The position numbers and the translations under genes were made by a program. The notes under the pieces are model-generated. The model saw only the letters and a list, made by a program, of their open reading frames with translations, did not search any database and was not told where the DNA came from. Source: Gammaproteobacteria bacterium (GTDB lineage: Bacteria > Gemmatimonadota > Gemmatimonadetes > Longimicrobiales > Gaopeijiaceae). Taken from it: a stretch of DNA of 64,000 bases. Below are positions 16,337 to 25,705 of this stretch, piece after piece (positions within the stretch are counted from its first letter, which is position 1; each line of letters opens with the position of its first letter). Where the stretch lies: the NCBI GenBank assembly GCA_028820325.1, contig JAPPJO010000017.1, forward strand, positions 1 through 64,000. The letters are read 5' to 3'.

Positions 16337-19300
16337 GCGGTTCGAGCCGGTGGCAGCCCTGGTCGCGCGAGCGGGCGTCTGGGACTCGCCGTCCGGATCG
16401 GAGGCCGATGAGGAGTCATCATTCCGAAAGTAATCCTCGAGCCGGTTCGCGAAGGGCGAGATTCTCTTCCGCGCCCGGTGGGACGACCGCCCGGACTCGG
16501 CTACCGAAGCGTCTGGTTCGGCGGCTGGCTCGGACGCCCCGTTCGCCCCCGCTCCTTCGACAATGTTCCGCGCGAGCGAAAGGGCCGTGGCGGTGGTCAT
16601 CAGCTCAAGGGCGCTGACCTGATGGTTGTACTGCGTCTGGATGAACGCGCCCAGCTCCGCCACCGAGATCGAGGTGAGCCCGAAGCTCGAAAGGGGCTCG
16701 GTCACCTCTCCCTCCTCGTGCCCGCACAGTTCGGCCACCTTGGCCGAGATCTGGGCGACGACTCCCTCGACGGTCAGATCGCCGCCTGCATCCACCTCGA
16801 ACGCCGCCTGATTGTTCACCAGCCGTCCATTACGCATGTAGTCGGGGGAATCGACGGACCAGGGCGGGTTGGAGAACAGCGCGGTGACGAGATGGTGCTG
16901 CCCGGACATGGTGCGCAGGGCGTAGTCGAGATTGGCGATCGCGAAATTGGCGCTCACAGTCGTCATCCCGGCCGCTCTCATCATGCGCATGACGTGAAGG
17001 CTGCGCGCCGCCATCCCGACCTCGGTGACCGGACCCAGGTTGTAGGAGAGGGCGGGGAGGCCGCGTCGCCGGCGCCAGGCGGCCAGCCCGTCGAGGAAGC
17101 TGCTGGCGCCGCTGTAGTTGATCTGCCCCAGGTTGCCGAAGGTCGAGGCAATCGAGGAGAACAGCACGAAGTAGTCGAGATCCCGGTCGATAGTGGCATG
17201 ATGAAGGTTGAGCGCGCCCATGGCCTTGGGCGCAAACACCCTTGCCAGCGAATCGGGCGACGTGTCCAGGAAAGATCGGTCCTCCAGCGTTCCAGCGAGG
17301 TGGAACACGCCCTTGAGGGGTCGCTCCAGGCCCGTGATACAGCGGTGAACATCCGCCGCGTTCCTAACGTCCCCCGGCACGATGTCGATCTCGTAGTCGT
17401 GGGCCATCTTGGACAGCGTCGTGATCTGGCGGATCCACTCGACGTCGCGGCGCCGCGCGGGATCGCGGTCCATGAGGGTCAGATGGCGCGCTCCGGCGGC
17501 GATCAGGTAGGGCACGAAGCGGAGACCGAAGCCACCCAGGCCACCAGTGACCAGGTAGGTTGCGTCGGGATCCAGGAAGGGACGGGTGTCCGTGATGCCG
17601 AATCCCCGGTCCGCGGGGTCGGTCGGAGCCTGAAGAACCAGCTTGCCCTCATGCTGGCCGGTCGTCATCAGCCGAAGCGCCTTCGCGTAGTCCCGATAGG
17701 GAAAAGACGTCAACGCGGGAGGCGCGACCGCGCCCTCGCCCATGAGGTCGACGCAGGCCTGGGAGAGCACGTGCGACAGTACCGGGTCGTCGAGCATCAG
17801 ACGGTCCACATCGATCGCGGCGAAGCGCAGATTCTTGCGGAAGACGCGCATGCTGAGAGAGTTGTCGGTGTAGATGTCGACCTTGCCGATCTCGCAGTGC
17901 CAGCCGGAAGGACGCAGCGACTCGAGGCAGAGCGCGATGTTGTGGCCGGCGAGCGAATTCAATACGACATCGACGCCTTCGCCTCCCGTGGCCTCCATGA
18001 GATCGTCATACCACTGGTGGCTGTGCGAATCGAACGCTCCGCACACGCCCATCTCGATCAACCGGCCACGTTTGCTCTCGTTCCCGGCGGTGGCGTAGAT
18101 CTCCGCCCCGACGTGCCTGGCCAGGGCGATCGCAGCCTGGCCGACGCCCCCCATCGCCGAATGGATGAGGACTCGCTGGCCCTTCCTCAGACGGGCGAGG
18201 TGAATCAGCGAGTAATAGGCGGTCACATAGACGGAGAGCGCCGAGGCGGCCTCCTCCATGCCCAGTGCGGGTGGCTTGAGGAAGGCCAGGTGCTCGTTCA
18301 CCACGACGCGGTTCGCGACGCAGCCGCCCACCGTAACCGCCACCTCGTCCCCGACCTTCAGGCGCTTGACCCCGGAGCCTGCGCGCCGAACCACCCCGCT
18401 GGCCTCGATGCCGACTTCCCGCCCCAGCGCCGAGCGCTCGTAGGCCATGGCCGGCAGAAGCCCGAGCGTGACCATGACGTCGCGAAAGTTGAGCGCGGCC
18501 GCGCCGACCTCGACTTCCACGTCCGACGGCCCCAGCGGCGGAAGCGCGTACGTGGTCATCTGGAGCCCGCTCACCTGGCCGGGATTGTCCAGGCGAAGCC
18601 GGTACGGAGGTTCGTCACCATCTGGCACGAGCGGGGCGCGCTGCCGCACGCTGACGATGCGCGGGACCCATGGGCGCCCCTCTCTGATCGCCAGTTCGCG
18701 CTCGCGCAGATCGCACCGGGTGAGGCGGGCCAGGACCTCCAGGTCATCCTCCGAGCCGATGTCCACAAGCCTGAAGTCGATCCGGGTGTCTTCGGCGAGG
18801 AGTTCCAGGGCGATACTGCGCACCGCTCCCCAGAGCGCGCTGCCGCGCGGATCGTCCACGCCACAGACCGCGCCGCGCGTCACCACCGTCAGACGGCAGT
18901 CACGGGTCGCGCTCTCCAGCCGATACGGGGCCAGGGCCTGAAGAAACGCCACGAATTCCCAGATCGCACGCTCGCCCGTGGGATCTATCGGATCCGGGCC
19001 GACAAAGAAGTCGATCGCTTCCAGATCGGCCGCTCCCGGCGATTCGTCCAGCCAGCTGGAATCGGTTGCCTCGATAGTCGACCAGGGAACGCGGTACACA
19101 GCCGGCAAGTCGAGTAGGTCGAGCCAGTTCGCCGCGAGGCTGCCCGGTTCGCCGATCACCCAGCGGGAGCCCGGGGGAGCGGCCACCCGCCCTGCTTCGC
19201 GACCGTCCGCGGTCTCGCTGCCGCCAGCGGCGCCGGTTCCCTTCGCCAGGTCGACAAGGTCGTGGGGGGCCTGCAGCAACGTCGTGCGTGACCCCGCGTG

Positions 19301-22300
19301 TATCGTTGACCAGCCGGCGCCGGCCTCGACTGGATCCCCCTCGCCGTGGCAGACGAGCGCAAGACCGCCGGCGACCATGAGCCGATGAACGAGCGTCCAC
19401 TGCGCGGTCCCAAAACCGCAGGCTTCCGCGTGCAGGAGCACGAGCTCGGCGGCGGCGGGCCGCAACAGCCCCGAATCCATCTCGAGTTCCCGGGCCTCGG
19501 CGGAGCACGGATCGAGCGAGTCGAACCGAATTGCGGCGTCGTGGTGGTTGAAGGCGTCGTAGAGCGCGCGGGTGTACTCCTCGTCCGCGCCGAGGAGCCA
19601 ATACTCGGTCTGGGCGTCCGGACAAGACAGGCGTTCCAGACACCGGTTCAGAATCGCCTCGGCGGGCTCGCAGCGGCCCGCGATCTCGATCACATGGCAG
19701 GCGTACCGGTGGCCGAGGGTGCCTTCTTCGAGGGCCGCGATCAAGTCGGAGGGATCGACCTCTTCGCCTCGGAGCGCGTCGCCGATGGGAGGCCGTGCCG
19801 GCAGGAACTTGGGCTGCCACCGGATGAGGTGCTTGCTGTCCGGGACATCGCTCCACCGGGGGTTGCTGTTGAATGAATGATATTCTCCGATGTGGGCGAT
19901 CAATTGCCCGGTGGCGTGATCGTAGAAGCTGAGGCGGCCGATATAGAGTTCGCCGAGCGGCTTGTTGTACTGGCCGCGCTCATCCACGTCGAACCAATCG
20001 CCGGTGTCGACCAGGAAGCAACTGATGCGCGGCCCCGTGGGCGGACGCAGGAAGGTGATGTCGCATGCCCGTTGCGGCATGGAAAAGAAATCCGGCAGGC
20101 GCATGAGGTAACGCAGGAAGATCTGCAGCCCGCCGTCCGTCAGCGGGGGGTACAGGACATAGCCTTCTTCCCGGCCGGACGCCCACAACTCCCCGTCGAC
20201 CTCGATCTCCAGCAGCAGATCCGTCGAACCAGAGTCCATTTCTATCTGCCGGATGCTGCGGAAATGCGGTCCGAACTCGAAGGCGTCCCCCACGACTGCT
20301 TCGATCTGGTCATAGAAGTCTTCCCCCGTCGCGAGGGGCGAAGGATCGAAGTCGGACGCCAGGACCTCCTGCAGCGTCGGAAGGGTGTCGACGGCGTGGT
20401 CTTCATCTACCCGGCGAACCCTGCCACGGCAGTGGAGCGTGCCTTCGTCGTCGTTCTCGAAGGAGCGGGTGGAGATGGTGAAGGTGAACTGGTCCGGAGC
20501 GTCGGGCACCGGAAAGAGGGCCGTCTGCAGTCTCACCGGCGTCCGGCCGACGGGTGTGTGCTGCAGGAACTCCATCTCTTCGATGTGCACCGGACTGCCA
20601 GCGAAGGCCTGCAGAATCAACTCGATGTAGCCGGCGGCCGGGATGATCGGCGCCCGATGCACCCGATGGTCGGTCAGCCACGGAAAATCCCGCTCGGAGA
20701 GACGCGCCTCGAAGAGCATGTGGTCGCACGCGACTCTGTGGCCGACGAGCGGGCCGTGGGAGTACTCGCCGCGGTGGACAAACATCTCGTCGTCGACCAG
20801 GTCGTCGTGAGTGGTCGTCTGTTCCTGAGGATGCCCGGGGAGAAGATGGGGGACGGGTCTGGGACGCGGATACTGGGACGCGAAATCGAGCGGGACGCCG
20901 GCCTTGTAGAGCGCGCCGAGCGCTTCCTGGAAGCCCATGCAGACATCCTCGTCCTTCATCAGCGTCGGGATAGAGTCCGGGGCCGAGGCGCTCCCTTCCA
21001 GGCACTGCCGTATGAGCGGTTGCAGGGCGCCGTGAGGTGCGATCTCCAGAACCACGTCGGGACGGTAGTCCCGGCGAACCGTCTCCATGGCGGCAGCGAA
21101 GCGGACCGGCTCCCGGATGTTGGACCACCAGTACGCGGCGTCCAGGCACTGCGTTGCCCTGCCGGTGACCGAGGACACAAGTGGCACATCGGAGTCGAAC
21201 GCGCACTCATCCAGGAAGGAGAGCGACGTCATGACATCGTCGTGGAGAGGGTCCATCGCCGGCGAATGAAAGGCGATGTTGCCGGGAATCAGCCGATTCT
21301 GAAGGCCGCGGCGGTCGAGTTCGGCCATGACGGGCTCGAGCGCAGGCCCCTTTCCGCAGATGACGGTGTTGGCGGGCGAGTTCTCGCAGGCGATTTCAAC
21401 CCGGCCGGGTCGATGGTTGCCGGAACGGAACGAGACGCCGAGTTCGTCCAGAAGATCCTCCACGCCCCGCCGGTCGAGTCCGATCGCCAGCATCCGACCC
21501 GAGCCGGCCACGCGCTGCTGCAGAGTGGCGCGGTGGTAGACCAGATGGGTGGCCTCGGCAAGGGAAAGCGCGCCGCTGGCGTAGGCGGCGGCCACCTCTC
21601 CCGAACTGTGCCCGACGACGCAGTCCGGGTGTACGCCCCAGGTCGACAACAGCTCCACCAGGGCGCATTGCAGCATGAAAATCGCGGGCTGGGCCAACCG
21701 GACTTCGTTCAATTCCTCCTGGCTTGCGAAGAAACAGGCGTCGCGCAGGGAGGAGGCGGAGTGCTTCCGCCACTCCTCCTCGATGGCGTCGACCACCCGG
21801 CGGAAGACAGGGTCGGCGTCGTAGAGCGCTCGCCCGCATCCCGCCCATTGGGTACCCTGCCCCGAGAAGACCATGGCGACCCGGCGGTCCCCTTCTTCCA
21901 CGGTGGTGGCCGGGGATGGGTCCTCCGCAAAGACCTCCAACGCCTCGGCAAGCTGGTCGCGGTCGCGAACGGCGAACGCGGTACGTGCCGCCAGGTGGCT
22001 CCGGCGTCGTCCGAGATTGCCCGCCAGGGTGTAGAGATCGGTTTTCGACTCGTCGAGGAGCCCGAGCATGCTGCGCGCGCTGTGCACCAGGGCGTTTGCC
22101 GTACGCGCCGACAGGGGGATCATGTAGCCCGCGCCGGGAGCCAGAGGCACCGACCACACAGCGCGCTGCGCCCGGCGGTATTCCCTGACCACACAATGTC
22201 CGTTGGCGCCGCCGAACCCGAAGGAATTGATCCCGACTACGACCGGACGGTCCGGGAATGGTTCGCATGCCGTCTGCACCTGCATCGGGCAGCTGTCGAA

Positions 22301-23500
22301 GTCGATCTCCAGATTCGGTGCCAGGAAGTTCCGCGAAATGGGCGCAAAGGTACGCCGCTCCATCATCAGGACGACCTTCAGCAGCGCGCAGCTGAATGCC
22401 GCGGCTTCAAGATGCCCCACGTTGCTCTTCACGCTGGCGACACGCAGCGGAACCTCGCGCTCAACCCCACCGAAGGCTTCGGCGATGGCGTTCCCCTCGA
22501 TGCGGTCGCCCACCACCGTGCCGGTGGCGTGCGCTTCGATATAGTCGAAGTCCTCAGGGCCCAGCCCCGCGCGCTCACAGGCCGTACGCATCAATTCGAC
22601 CTGCGAATGACGGGTCGGCGCGGTGATGTAGCGCCCCTGGGCCAAGCCGACCGCGTCGTCCGCGGTCCCTGCGGTGTTGACCGCCGTGGCCGCGACTACC
22701 GCAAAGATGTGGTCGCCGTCCCGTTCCGCCGCTTCCAACGGCTTGACCGCGAAGATGAACGCTCCTTCGGCACGCATGTAGCCGTTGGCGTCGGCATCGA
22801 AGGAGTGACACCTGCCGTCGGGACTGATGACGCCGAGAGCGTTGAAGGAAGCGCTGCAGCGGGCCGACCCGAGATACGTCGCAGCACCCACCAGAGCCCG
22901 GTCGCAGTCGCCCTGCCGAATCGCGTTCATCGCCGTGTGCAACGCCGTCAGGGACGCCGAGCAAGCCGTGGAGCACGCCACGGAAGGTCCCATGAGGTTG
23001 AGGTGGTAGGAGATGCGGTTCGCGAGCATCGAGGCGTCGATGCTCAGAATGGAGAACTCGTTGGTGCCGTACAGCGCCCGCCAGTTGGCCGTCGATGCGA
23101 CCTGCGCCCCGATGAAGACTCCCGTGGAGCTGTTGCGGAGTCCCTTGAGGTCCCACCCGGCGTGCTCGCAACTCTCCCAGGCGCAGCCAAGCAACATCCG
23201 GATCTGAGGATCCATGTACGCCATTTCATTGCGCGACACCCCGAAGAGGCTGCGATCCATCCGCTGCTCCCCCTCGTCGCGTATCAGACCCTCGTACGCG
23301 CTCCCGAATCGTCCCGGACCCGAGAGTCCGCCGATCGGCTGGTAGCCCCGGCCGTAGCGGTCGGTTACCGGCTCCCGGACGATCTCGCGCTGGCTGAGAA
23401 GGCGCCAGAAATCGTCATCGCTGCGGATGCCCCCAGGCATCCGGTAGGCGTATCCGACGATGGCGACGGGTTCTCTCGACCTGTCACTGCCTGAGTTCAT
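16334..23500 (-). CDS. Highly reducing mono-modular type I polyketide synthase
   Basis: A 2388-residue iterative, FAS-like PKS from ATG 23500 (GGGAGC upstream). Domains: KS about 10-437 (active Cys180 in STACSAS, EAHATGT, NVGH); AT about 540-845 (Ser632 in GHSSG, with AFHS suggesting malonyl-CoA); DH about 910-1210 (His945, Asp1122 in DGGLQ; the fifth residue of HxxxGxxxxP is Arg949, not Gly); a degenerate methyltransferase-like stretch about 1260-1385 lacking the glycine-rich SAM loop; a structural KR half about 1480-1620; ER about 1635-1957 (SAMGGVGQAA); KR about 1980-2175 (TGGLGGFG, Tyr2129); ACP about 2225-2310 (phosphopantetheine Ser2277 in GLTSISV). A Ser/Ala-rich tail ends at TGA. It lacks its own release domain; the R domain follows in the same frame. 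A fully reduced acyl chain is the expected product. Confidence 0.93.
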   Translation of the reverse strand: MNSGSDRSREPVAIVGYAYRMPGGIRSDDDFWRLLSQREIVREPVTDRYGRGYQPIGGLSGPGRFGSAYEGLIRDEGEQRMDRSLFGVSRNEMAYMDPQIRMLLGCAWESCEHAGWDLKGLRNSSTGVFIGAQVASTANWRALYGTNEFSILSIDASMLANRISYHLNLMGPSVACSTACSASLTALHTAMNAIRQGDCDRALVGAATYLGSARCSASFNALGVISPDGRCHSFDADANGYMRAEGAFIFAVKPLEAAERDGDHIFAVVAATAVNTAGTADDAVGLAQGRYITAPTRHSQVELMRTACERAGLGPEDFDYIEAHATGTVVGDRIEGNAIAEAFGGVEREVPLRVASVKSNVGHLEAAAFSCALLKVVLMMERRTFAPISRNFLAPNLEIDFDSCPMQVQTACEPFPDRPVVVGINSFGFGGANGHCVVREYRRAQRAVWSVPLAPGAGYMIPLSARTANALVHSARSMLGLLDESKTDLYTLAGNLGRRRSHLAARTAFAVRDRDQLAEALEVFAEDPSPATTVEEGDRRVAMVFSGQGTQWAGCGRALYDADPVFRRVVDAIEEEWRKHSASSLRDACFFASQEELNEVRLAQPAIFMLQCALVELLSTWGVHPDCVVGHSSGEVAAAYASGALSLAEATHLVYHRATLQQRVAGSGRMLAIGLDRRGVEDLLDELGVSFRSGNHRPGRVEIACENSPANTVICGKGPALEPVMAELDRRGLQNRLIPGNIAFHSPAMDPLHDDVMTSLSFLDECAFDSDVPLVSSVTGRATQCLDAAYWWSNIREPVRFAAAMETVRRDYRPDVVLEIAPHGALQPLIRQCLEGSASAPDSIPTLMKDEDVCMGFQEALGALYKAGVPLDFASQYPRPRPVPHLLPGHPQEQTTTHDDLVDDEMFVHRGEYSHGPLVGHRVACDHMLFEARLSERDFPWLTDHRVHRAPIIPAAGYIELILQAFAGSPVHIEEMEFLQHTPVGRTPVRLQTALFPVPDAPDQFTFTISTRSFENDDEGTLHCRGRVRRVDEDHAVDTLPTLQEVLASDFDPSPLATGEDFYDQIEAVVGDAFEFGPHFRSIRQIEMDSGSTDLLLEIEVDGELWASGREEGYVLYPPLTDGGLQIFLRYLMRLPDFFSMPQRACDITFLRPPTGPRISCFLVDTGDWFDVDERGQYNKPLGELYIGRLSFYDHATGQLIAHIGEYHSFNSNPRWSDVPDSKHLIRWQPKFLPARPPIGDALRGEEVDPSDLIAALEEGTLGHRYACHVIEIAGRCEPAEAILNRCLERLSCPDAQTEYWLLGADEEYTRALYDAFNHHDAAIRFDSLDPCSAEARELEMDSGLLRPAAAELVLLHAEACGFGTAQWTLVHRLMVAGGLALVCHGEGDPVEAGAGWSTIHAGSRTTLLQAPHDLVDLAKGTGAAGGSETADGREAGRVAAPPGSRWVIGEPGSLAANWLDLLDLPAVYRVPWSTIEATDSSWLDESPGAADLEAIDFFVGPDPIDPTGERAIWEFVAFLQALAPYRLESATRDCRLTVVTRGAVCGVDDPRGSALWGAVRSIALELLAEDTRIDFRLVDIGSEDDLEVLARLTRCDLRERELAIREGRPWVPRIVSVRQRAPLVPDGDEPPYRLRLDNPGQVSGLQMTTYALPPLGPSDVEVEVGAAALNFRDVMVTLGLLPAMAYERSALGREVGIEASGVVRRAGSGVKRLKVGDEVAVTVGGCVANRVVVNEHLAFLKPPALGMEEAASALSVYVTAYYSLIHLARLRKGQRVLIHSAMGGVGQAAIALARHVGAEIYATAGNESKRGRLIEMGVCGAFDSHSHQWYDDLMEATGGEGVDVVLNSLAGHNIALCLESLRPSGWHCEIGKVDIYTDNSLSMRVFRKNLRFAAIDVDRLMLDDPVLSHVLSQACVDLMGEGAVAPPALTSFPYRDYAKALRLMTTGQHEGKLVLQAPTDPADRGFGITDTRPFLDPDATYLVTGGLGGFGLRFVPYLIAAGARHLTLMDRDPARRRDVEWIRQITTLSKMAHDYEIDIVPGDVRNAADVHRCITGLERPLKGVFHLAGTLEDRSFLDTSPDSLARVFAPKAMGALNLHHATIDRDLDYFVLFSSIASTFGNLGQINYSGASSFLDGLAAWRRRRGLPALSYNLGPVTEVGMAARSLHVMRMMRAAGMTTVSANFAIANLDYALRTMSGQHHLVTALFSNPPWSVDSPDYMRNGRLVNNQAAFEVDAGGDLTVEGVVAQISAKVAELCGHEEGEVTEPLSSFGLTSISVAELGAFIQTQYNHQVSALELMTTATALSLARNIVEGAGANGASEPAAEPDASVAESGRSSHRARKRISPFANRLEDYFRNDDSSSASDPDGESQTPARATRAATGSNR

Positions 23501-23732
23501 TGTAGCTCCCGCATCCCCCGATGCCTCGCACGTCTCGCTGACCCCGCACGTCGCTCGATCTCTGCGGGCTCGCCCGTCGTTTGACGTCCACGACCTCGAA
23601 TACAAGAATCGCGTGGAATGTCGCAAAACTACAAGATAATGTCGCAGCCCCGGTCGACAACCGACAGGTGCCCGGGCTCGTAGAAGGCAACCGATCCTGC
23701 TCCGTCAAGCCTCGGTTCGGTATGTTCCGAGC
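23501..23732. promoter_or_regulatory. Divergent control region of the PKS cluster and the reductase
   Basis: The 232 nt between two divergent genes. It contains a 9-bp direct repeat AATGTCGCA at 23617-23625 and 23638-23646, exactly 21 bp apart (two helical turns), a plausible paired regulator site. A plus-strand promoter may be TTGACG (23582-23587) with AAGAAT 17 nt on. On the minus strand TTGCGA followed 18 nt later by TATTCG is a weak candidate for the PKS. These promoter calls are tentative. Confidence 0.35.
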
Positions 23733-24794
23733 ATGTCGACCCAGGCAACCACCCGGCGTCGCGGCCCGGTTCTCGTCACGGGCGGAAACGGCTACGTCGC
23801 GTCCTGGCTGGTCAGGAGGCTGCTCGAACGCGGTTTCGACGTCCACGCGACGGTGCGCGACACGGCGGATCCCGCCAGGACCGGCCACCTGAGAGCGGTT
23901 GCGCGGCGGCGTCCCGGAAAGCTGAGCCTGTTTGACGCCGATCTCCTGGACGCCGGCGGGTTCGACCGTGCGATGGCGGGCTGCCGCATCGTCTTCCACA
24001 CGGCCTCGCCGCTTATCGTGCGCGACGTGGTGGATCCCGAAGGCGACCTTGTGCAGCCGGCTGTCCGCGGCACCCGCCACGTCCTGGAAGCCGCGAACCG
24101 GACTCCCTCCGTCCGGCGCGTGGTGCTCACCTCAAGTATCGTGGCCGTCTACGGCGACGCGGCGGATCTCGCGGAAACCCGGGCCGACCGATTCGACGAG
24201 AGCCATTGGAACACAACCAGCAATGTGCAACACCAGCCCTATTCCTACTCCAAGACGCTGGCGGAGCGGCTGGCATGGGAGATGGCGGACGGACAGGACC
24301 GGTGGGATCTGGTAGCCGTAAACCCCGGCCTGGTGCTCGGACCGGGCCTTGACCGCAACACGAGCGCCGAGGGCGTCCTGATCATGCGCGACCTCGGAAA
24401 CGGCTACTATCGCTTCGGCGCCCCCGAGCTCGAATACGCCATCGTGGATGTGCGCGACGTCGCGGAGGGTCACCTGCGCGCCGGATTGATCCCGGAGGCC
24501 CGAGGCCGCCACATTATGGTCAGTGAGACGCTGAGCCTGATCGAAATCGCTTCGATTCTGCGCAGTCACTTCGGCGACGGCTATCCATTCCCCCGTCAAA
24601 CCGTGTCCAAAGTGGTTGCGCTGATGCTCGCGCCCCGGCGGCGAATCCCGCAGGCCGTGGCGAGGCGCAACGTCGGCCATCCGCTGAGGTTCGACAATCG
24701 ATACGCGAGAGACGCTCTCGGAATGACCTTCCGCCCGGCGGCGGAATCAATCGTCGACCACTTCCGGCAATTGCTCGACGACGGCCTGGTCTAA
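23733..24794 (+). CDS. NAD-dependent epimerase/dihydroflavonol-reductase-like enzyme
   Basis: A 353-residue extended SDR. The N-terminal cofactor motif is VTGGNGYVASW (near residue 18), followed by the catalytic Ser in VLTSSIVAVYG and YSYSK (YxxxK) near 170. The VNPGLVLGPGL segment is typical of the dihydroflavonol-4-reductase/3-beta-HSD group, which reduces ketones or oxidises hydroxysteroid-like alcohols with NAD(P). It is divergent from the PKS cluster and could act on its product, but nothing ties it firmly. The stop overlaps the convergent 90-residue gene by 4 nt. Start ATG 23733 is the only sensible one before the motif; its ribosome site is weak. Confidence 0.87.
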   Translation: MSTQATTRRRGPVLVTGGNGYVASWLVRRLLERGFDVHATVRDTADPARTGHLRAVARRRPGKLSLFDADLLDAGGFDRAMAGCRIVFHTASPLIVRDVVDPEGDLVQPAVRGTRHVLEAANRTPSVRRVVLTSSIVAVYGDAADLAETRADRFDESHWNTTSNVQHQPYSYSKTLAERLAWEMADGQDRWDLVAVNPGLVLGPGLDRNTSAEGVLIMRDLGNGYYRFGAPELEYAIVDVRDVAEGHLRAGLIPEARGRHIMVSETLSLIEIASILRSHFGDGYPFPRQTVSKVVALMLAPRRRIPQAVARRNVGHPLRFDNRYARDALGMTFRPAAESIVDHFRQLLDDGLV

Positions 24795-25063
24795 CCGCCC
24801 TCCACGACCCGCTTTGCGGTTTCGTCGGCCAACTCGAACATGCCGGCCAGAATCTGCTTGCGCTTGAGCTTCAGTTCTTCGACTCGTGCCCAGAGAGCCG
24901 CGCGGATCGCCTCGGTCGCGGCCTTGCGCACCTCCGGGGCCAGATTGGTGTCGTTCCGGAACTCATATTTCTCGACCGCGAAATCCGCGATGTCGAGAAT
25001 GTTCTCGCCCACGATGTTGAAGTCGACGGAGCGCTTGATGGTGATCGCCCTCTGTTCGCTCAT
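24791..25063 (-). CDS. Hypothetical 90-residue protein beside a STAS gene
   Basis: A short acidic/basic protein, mostly helical by residue pattern (residues 45-88 are rich in A, E, K, R, L). No family is recognised. ATG 25063 has GGGAG 10 nt upstream. It lies 56 nt downstream of the STAS gene on the same strand, so the two likely form a two-gene unit. A role as the STAS partner, or in membrane or stress signalling, is possible but not shown. Its stop overlaps that of the convergent reductase gene. Confidence 0.65.
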   Translation of the reverse strand: MSEQRAITIKRSVDFNIVGENILDIADFAVEKYEFRNDTNLAPEVRKAATEAIRAALWARVEELKLKRKQILAGMFELADETAKRVVEGG

Positions 25064-25119
25064 TGCTTGGTTCTCCCTGGAACGTGAAAAACATTCATCG
25101 GGTCGGTTCAGACGCGCGG

Positions 25120-25461
25120 TCAGGAGCCGCCGACCGCGTCGATGGCGGCGGCCTGTGACTCGTGCACGGGGATCAACTGGTCGAATCCGCTGATGGCCAC
25201 GACCTCGCGATTCAATTGGGTGAGGGAGCAAAGGGCGAACTTCCCGCGCCCGACCTTCCTGGCCAGGATCAGGCATGCCCTGAGGCCGGCGCTGCTCATG
25301 AACGCGACCTTCTCCATGTCCACAATCAGGAAATCGTCGTCCGTGCTCAGGCCTTCCTCGACAAGACTTCGGAACTCGTCCGCGCTCGCGTTGTCGATTC
25401 GGCCCAGCACCGAAGCGATCGCAACGCCTCCCTCGCGTCGCCACTTCACGTCGATTCTCAT
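25120..25461 (-). CDS. STAS-domain anti-sigma-factor antagonist
   Basis: A 113-residue single STAS domain of the SpoIIAA/RsbV type. The pattern is clear: GRIDNASADEF at the first turn, FLIVDMEKVAFMSSAGLR around the phosphorylation site (Ser56/57), and a closing FDQLIPVHES helix region. In the known mechanism a kinase/anti-sigma protein phosphorylates the Ser and the unphosphorylated form releases a sigma factor. No HATPase kinase, PP2C phosphatase or sigma gene lies nearby, so the partners must be elsewhere. ATG 25461 is preceded by a purine-rich GGGAGAGAG. It leads a small unit with the 90-residue gene. Confidence 0.88.
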   Translation of the reverse strand: MRIDVKWRREGGVAIASVLGRIDNASADEFRSLVEEGLSTDDDFLIVDMEKVAFMSSAGLRACLILARKVGRGKFALCSLTQLNREVVAISGFDQLIPVHESQAAAIDAVGGS

Positions 25462-25705
25462 CCTCTCTCTCCCTGCAGGGGAAACCCGGTTACTTGCGTG
25501 ATGATGTCTGAAACTGTCGCACCCGGCTCAGGAAGTGTCGTACACGTCCTGATAATCCGATCCGGAACGCAACATAGCAAACCGTGAGCAACGCGCCAGC
25601 CCCGGCCGCATGGACCAGGAAGGACACGATGCGATGCCGATCGTCCCTCACCGGTTTGCAGCATGCCGCGTTCCGGCAGAGACGCCGATGCCGACCCGCG
25701 TCGCG

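Noticed and set aside
19877-23494. Very long plus-strand open frame (1205 codons) opposite the PKS
   Set aside because: High-GC antisense shadow of the PKS gene; its translation is Arg/Gly/Val-rich with no domain, while the minus strand has all PKS motifs.
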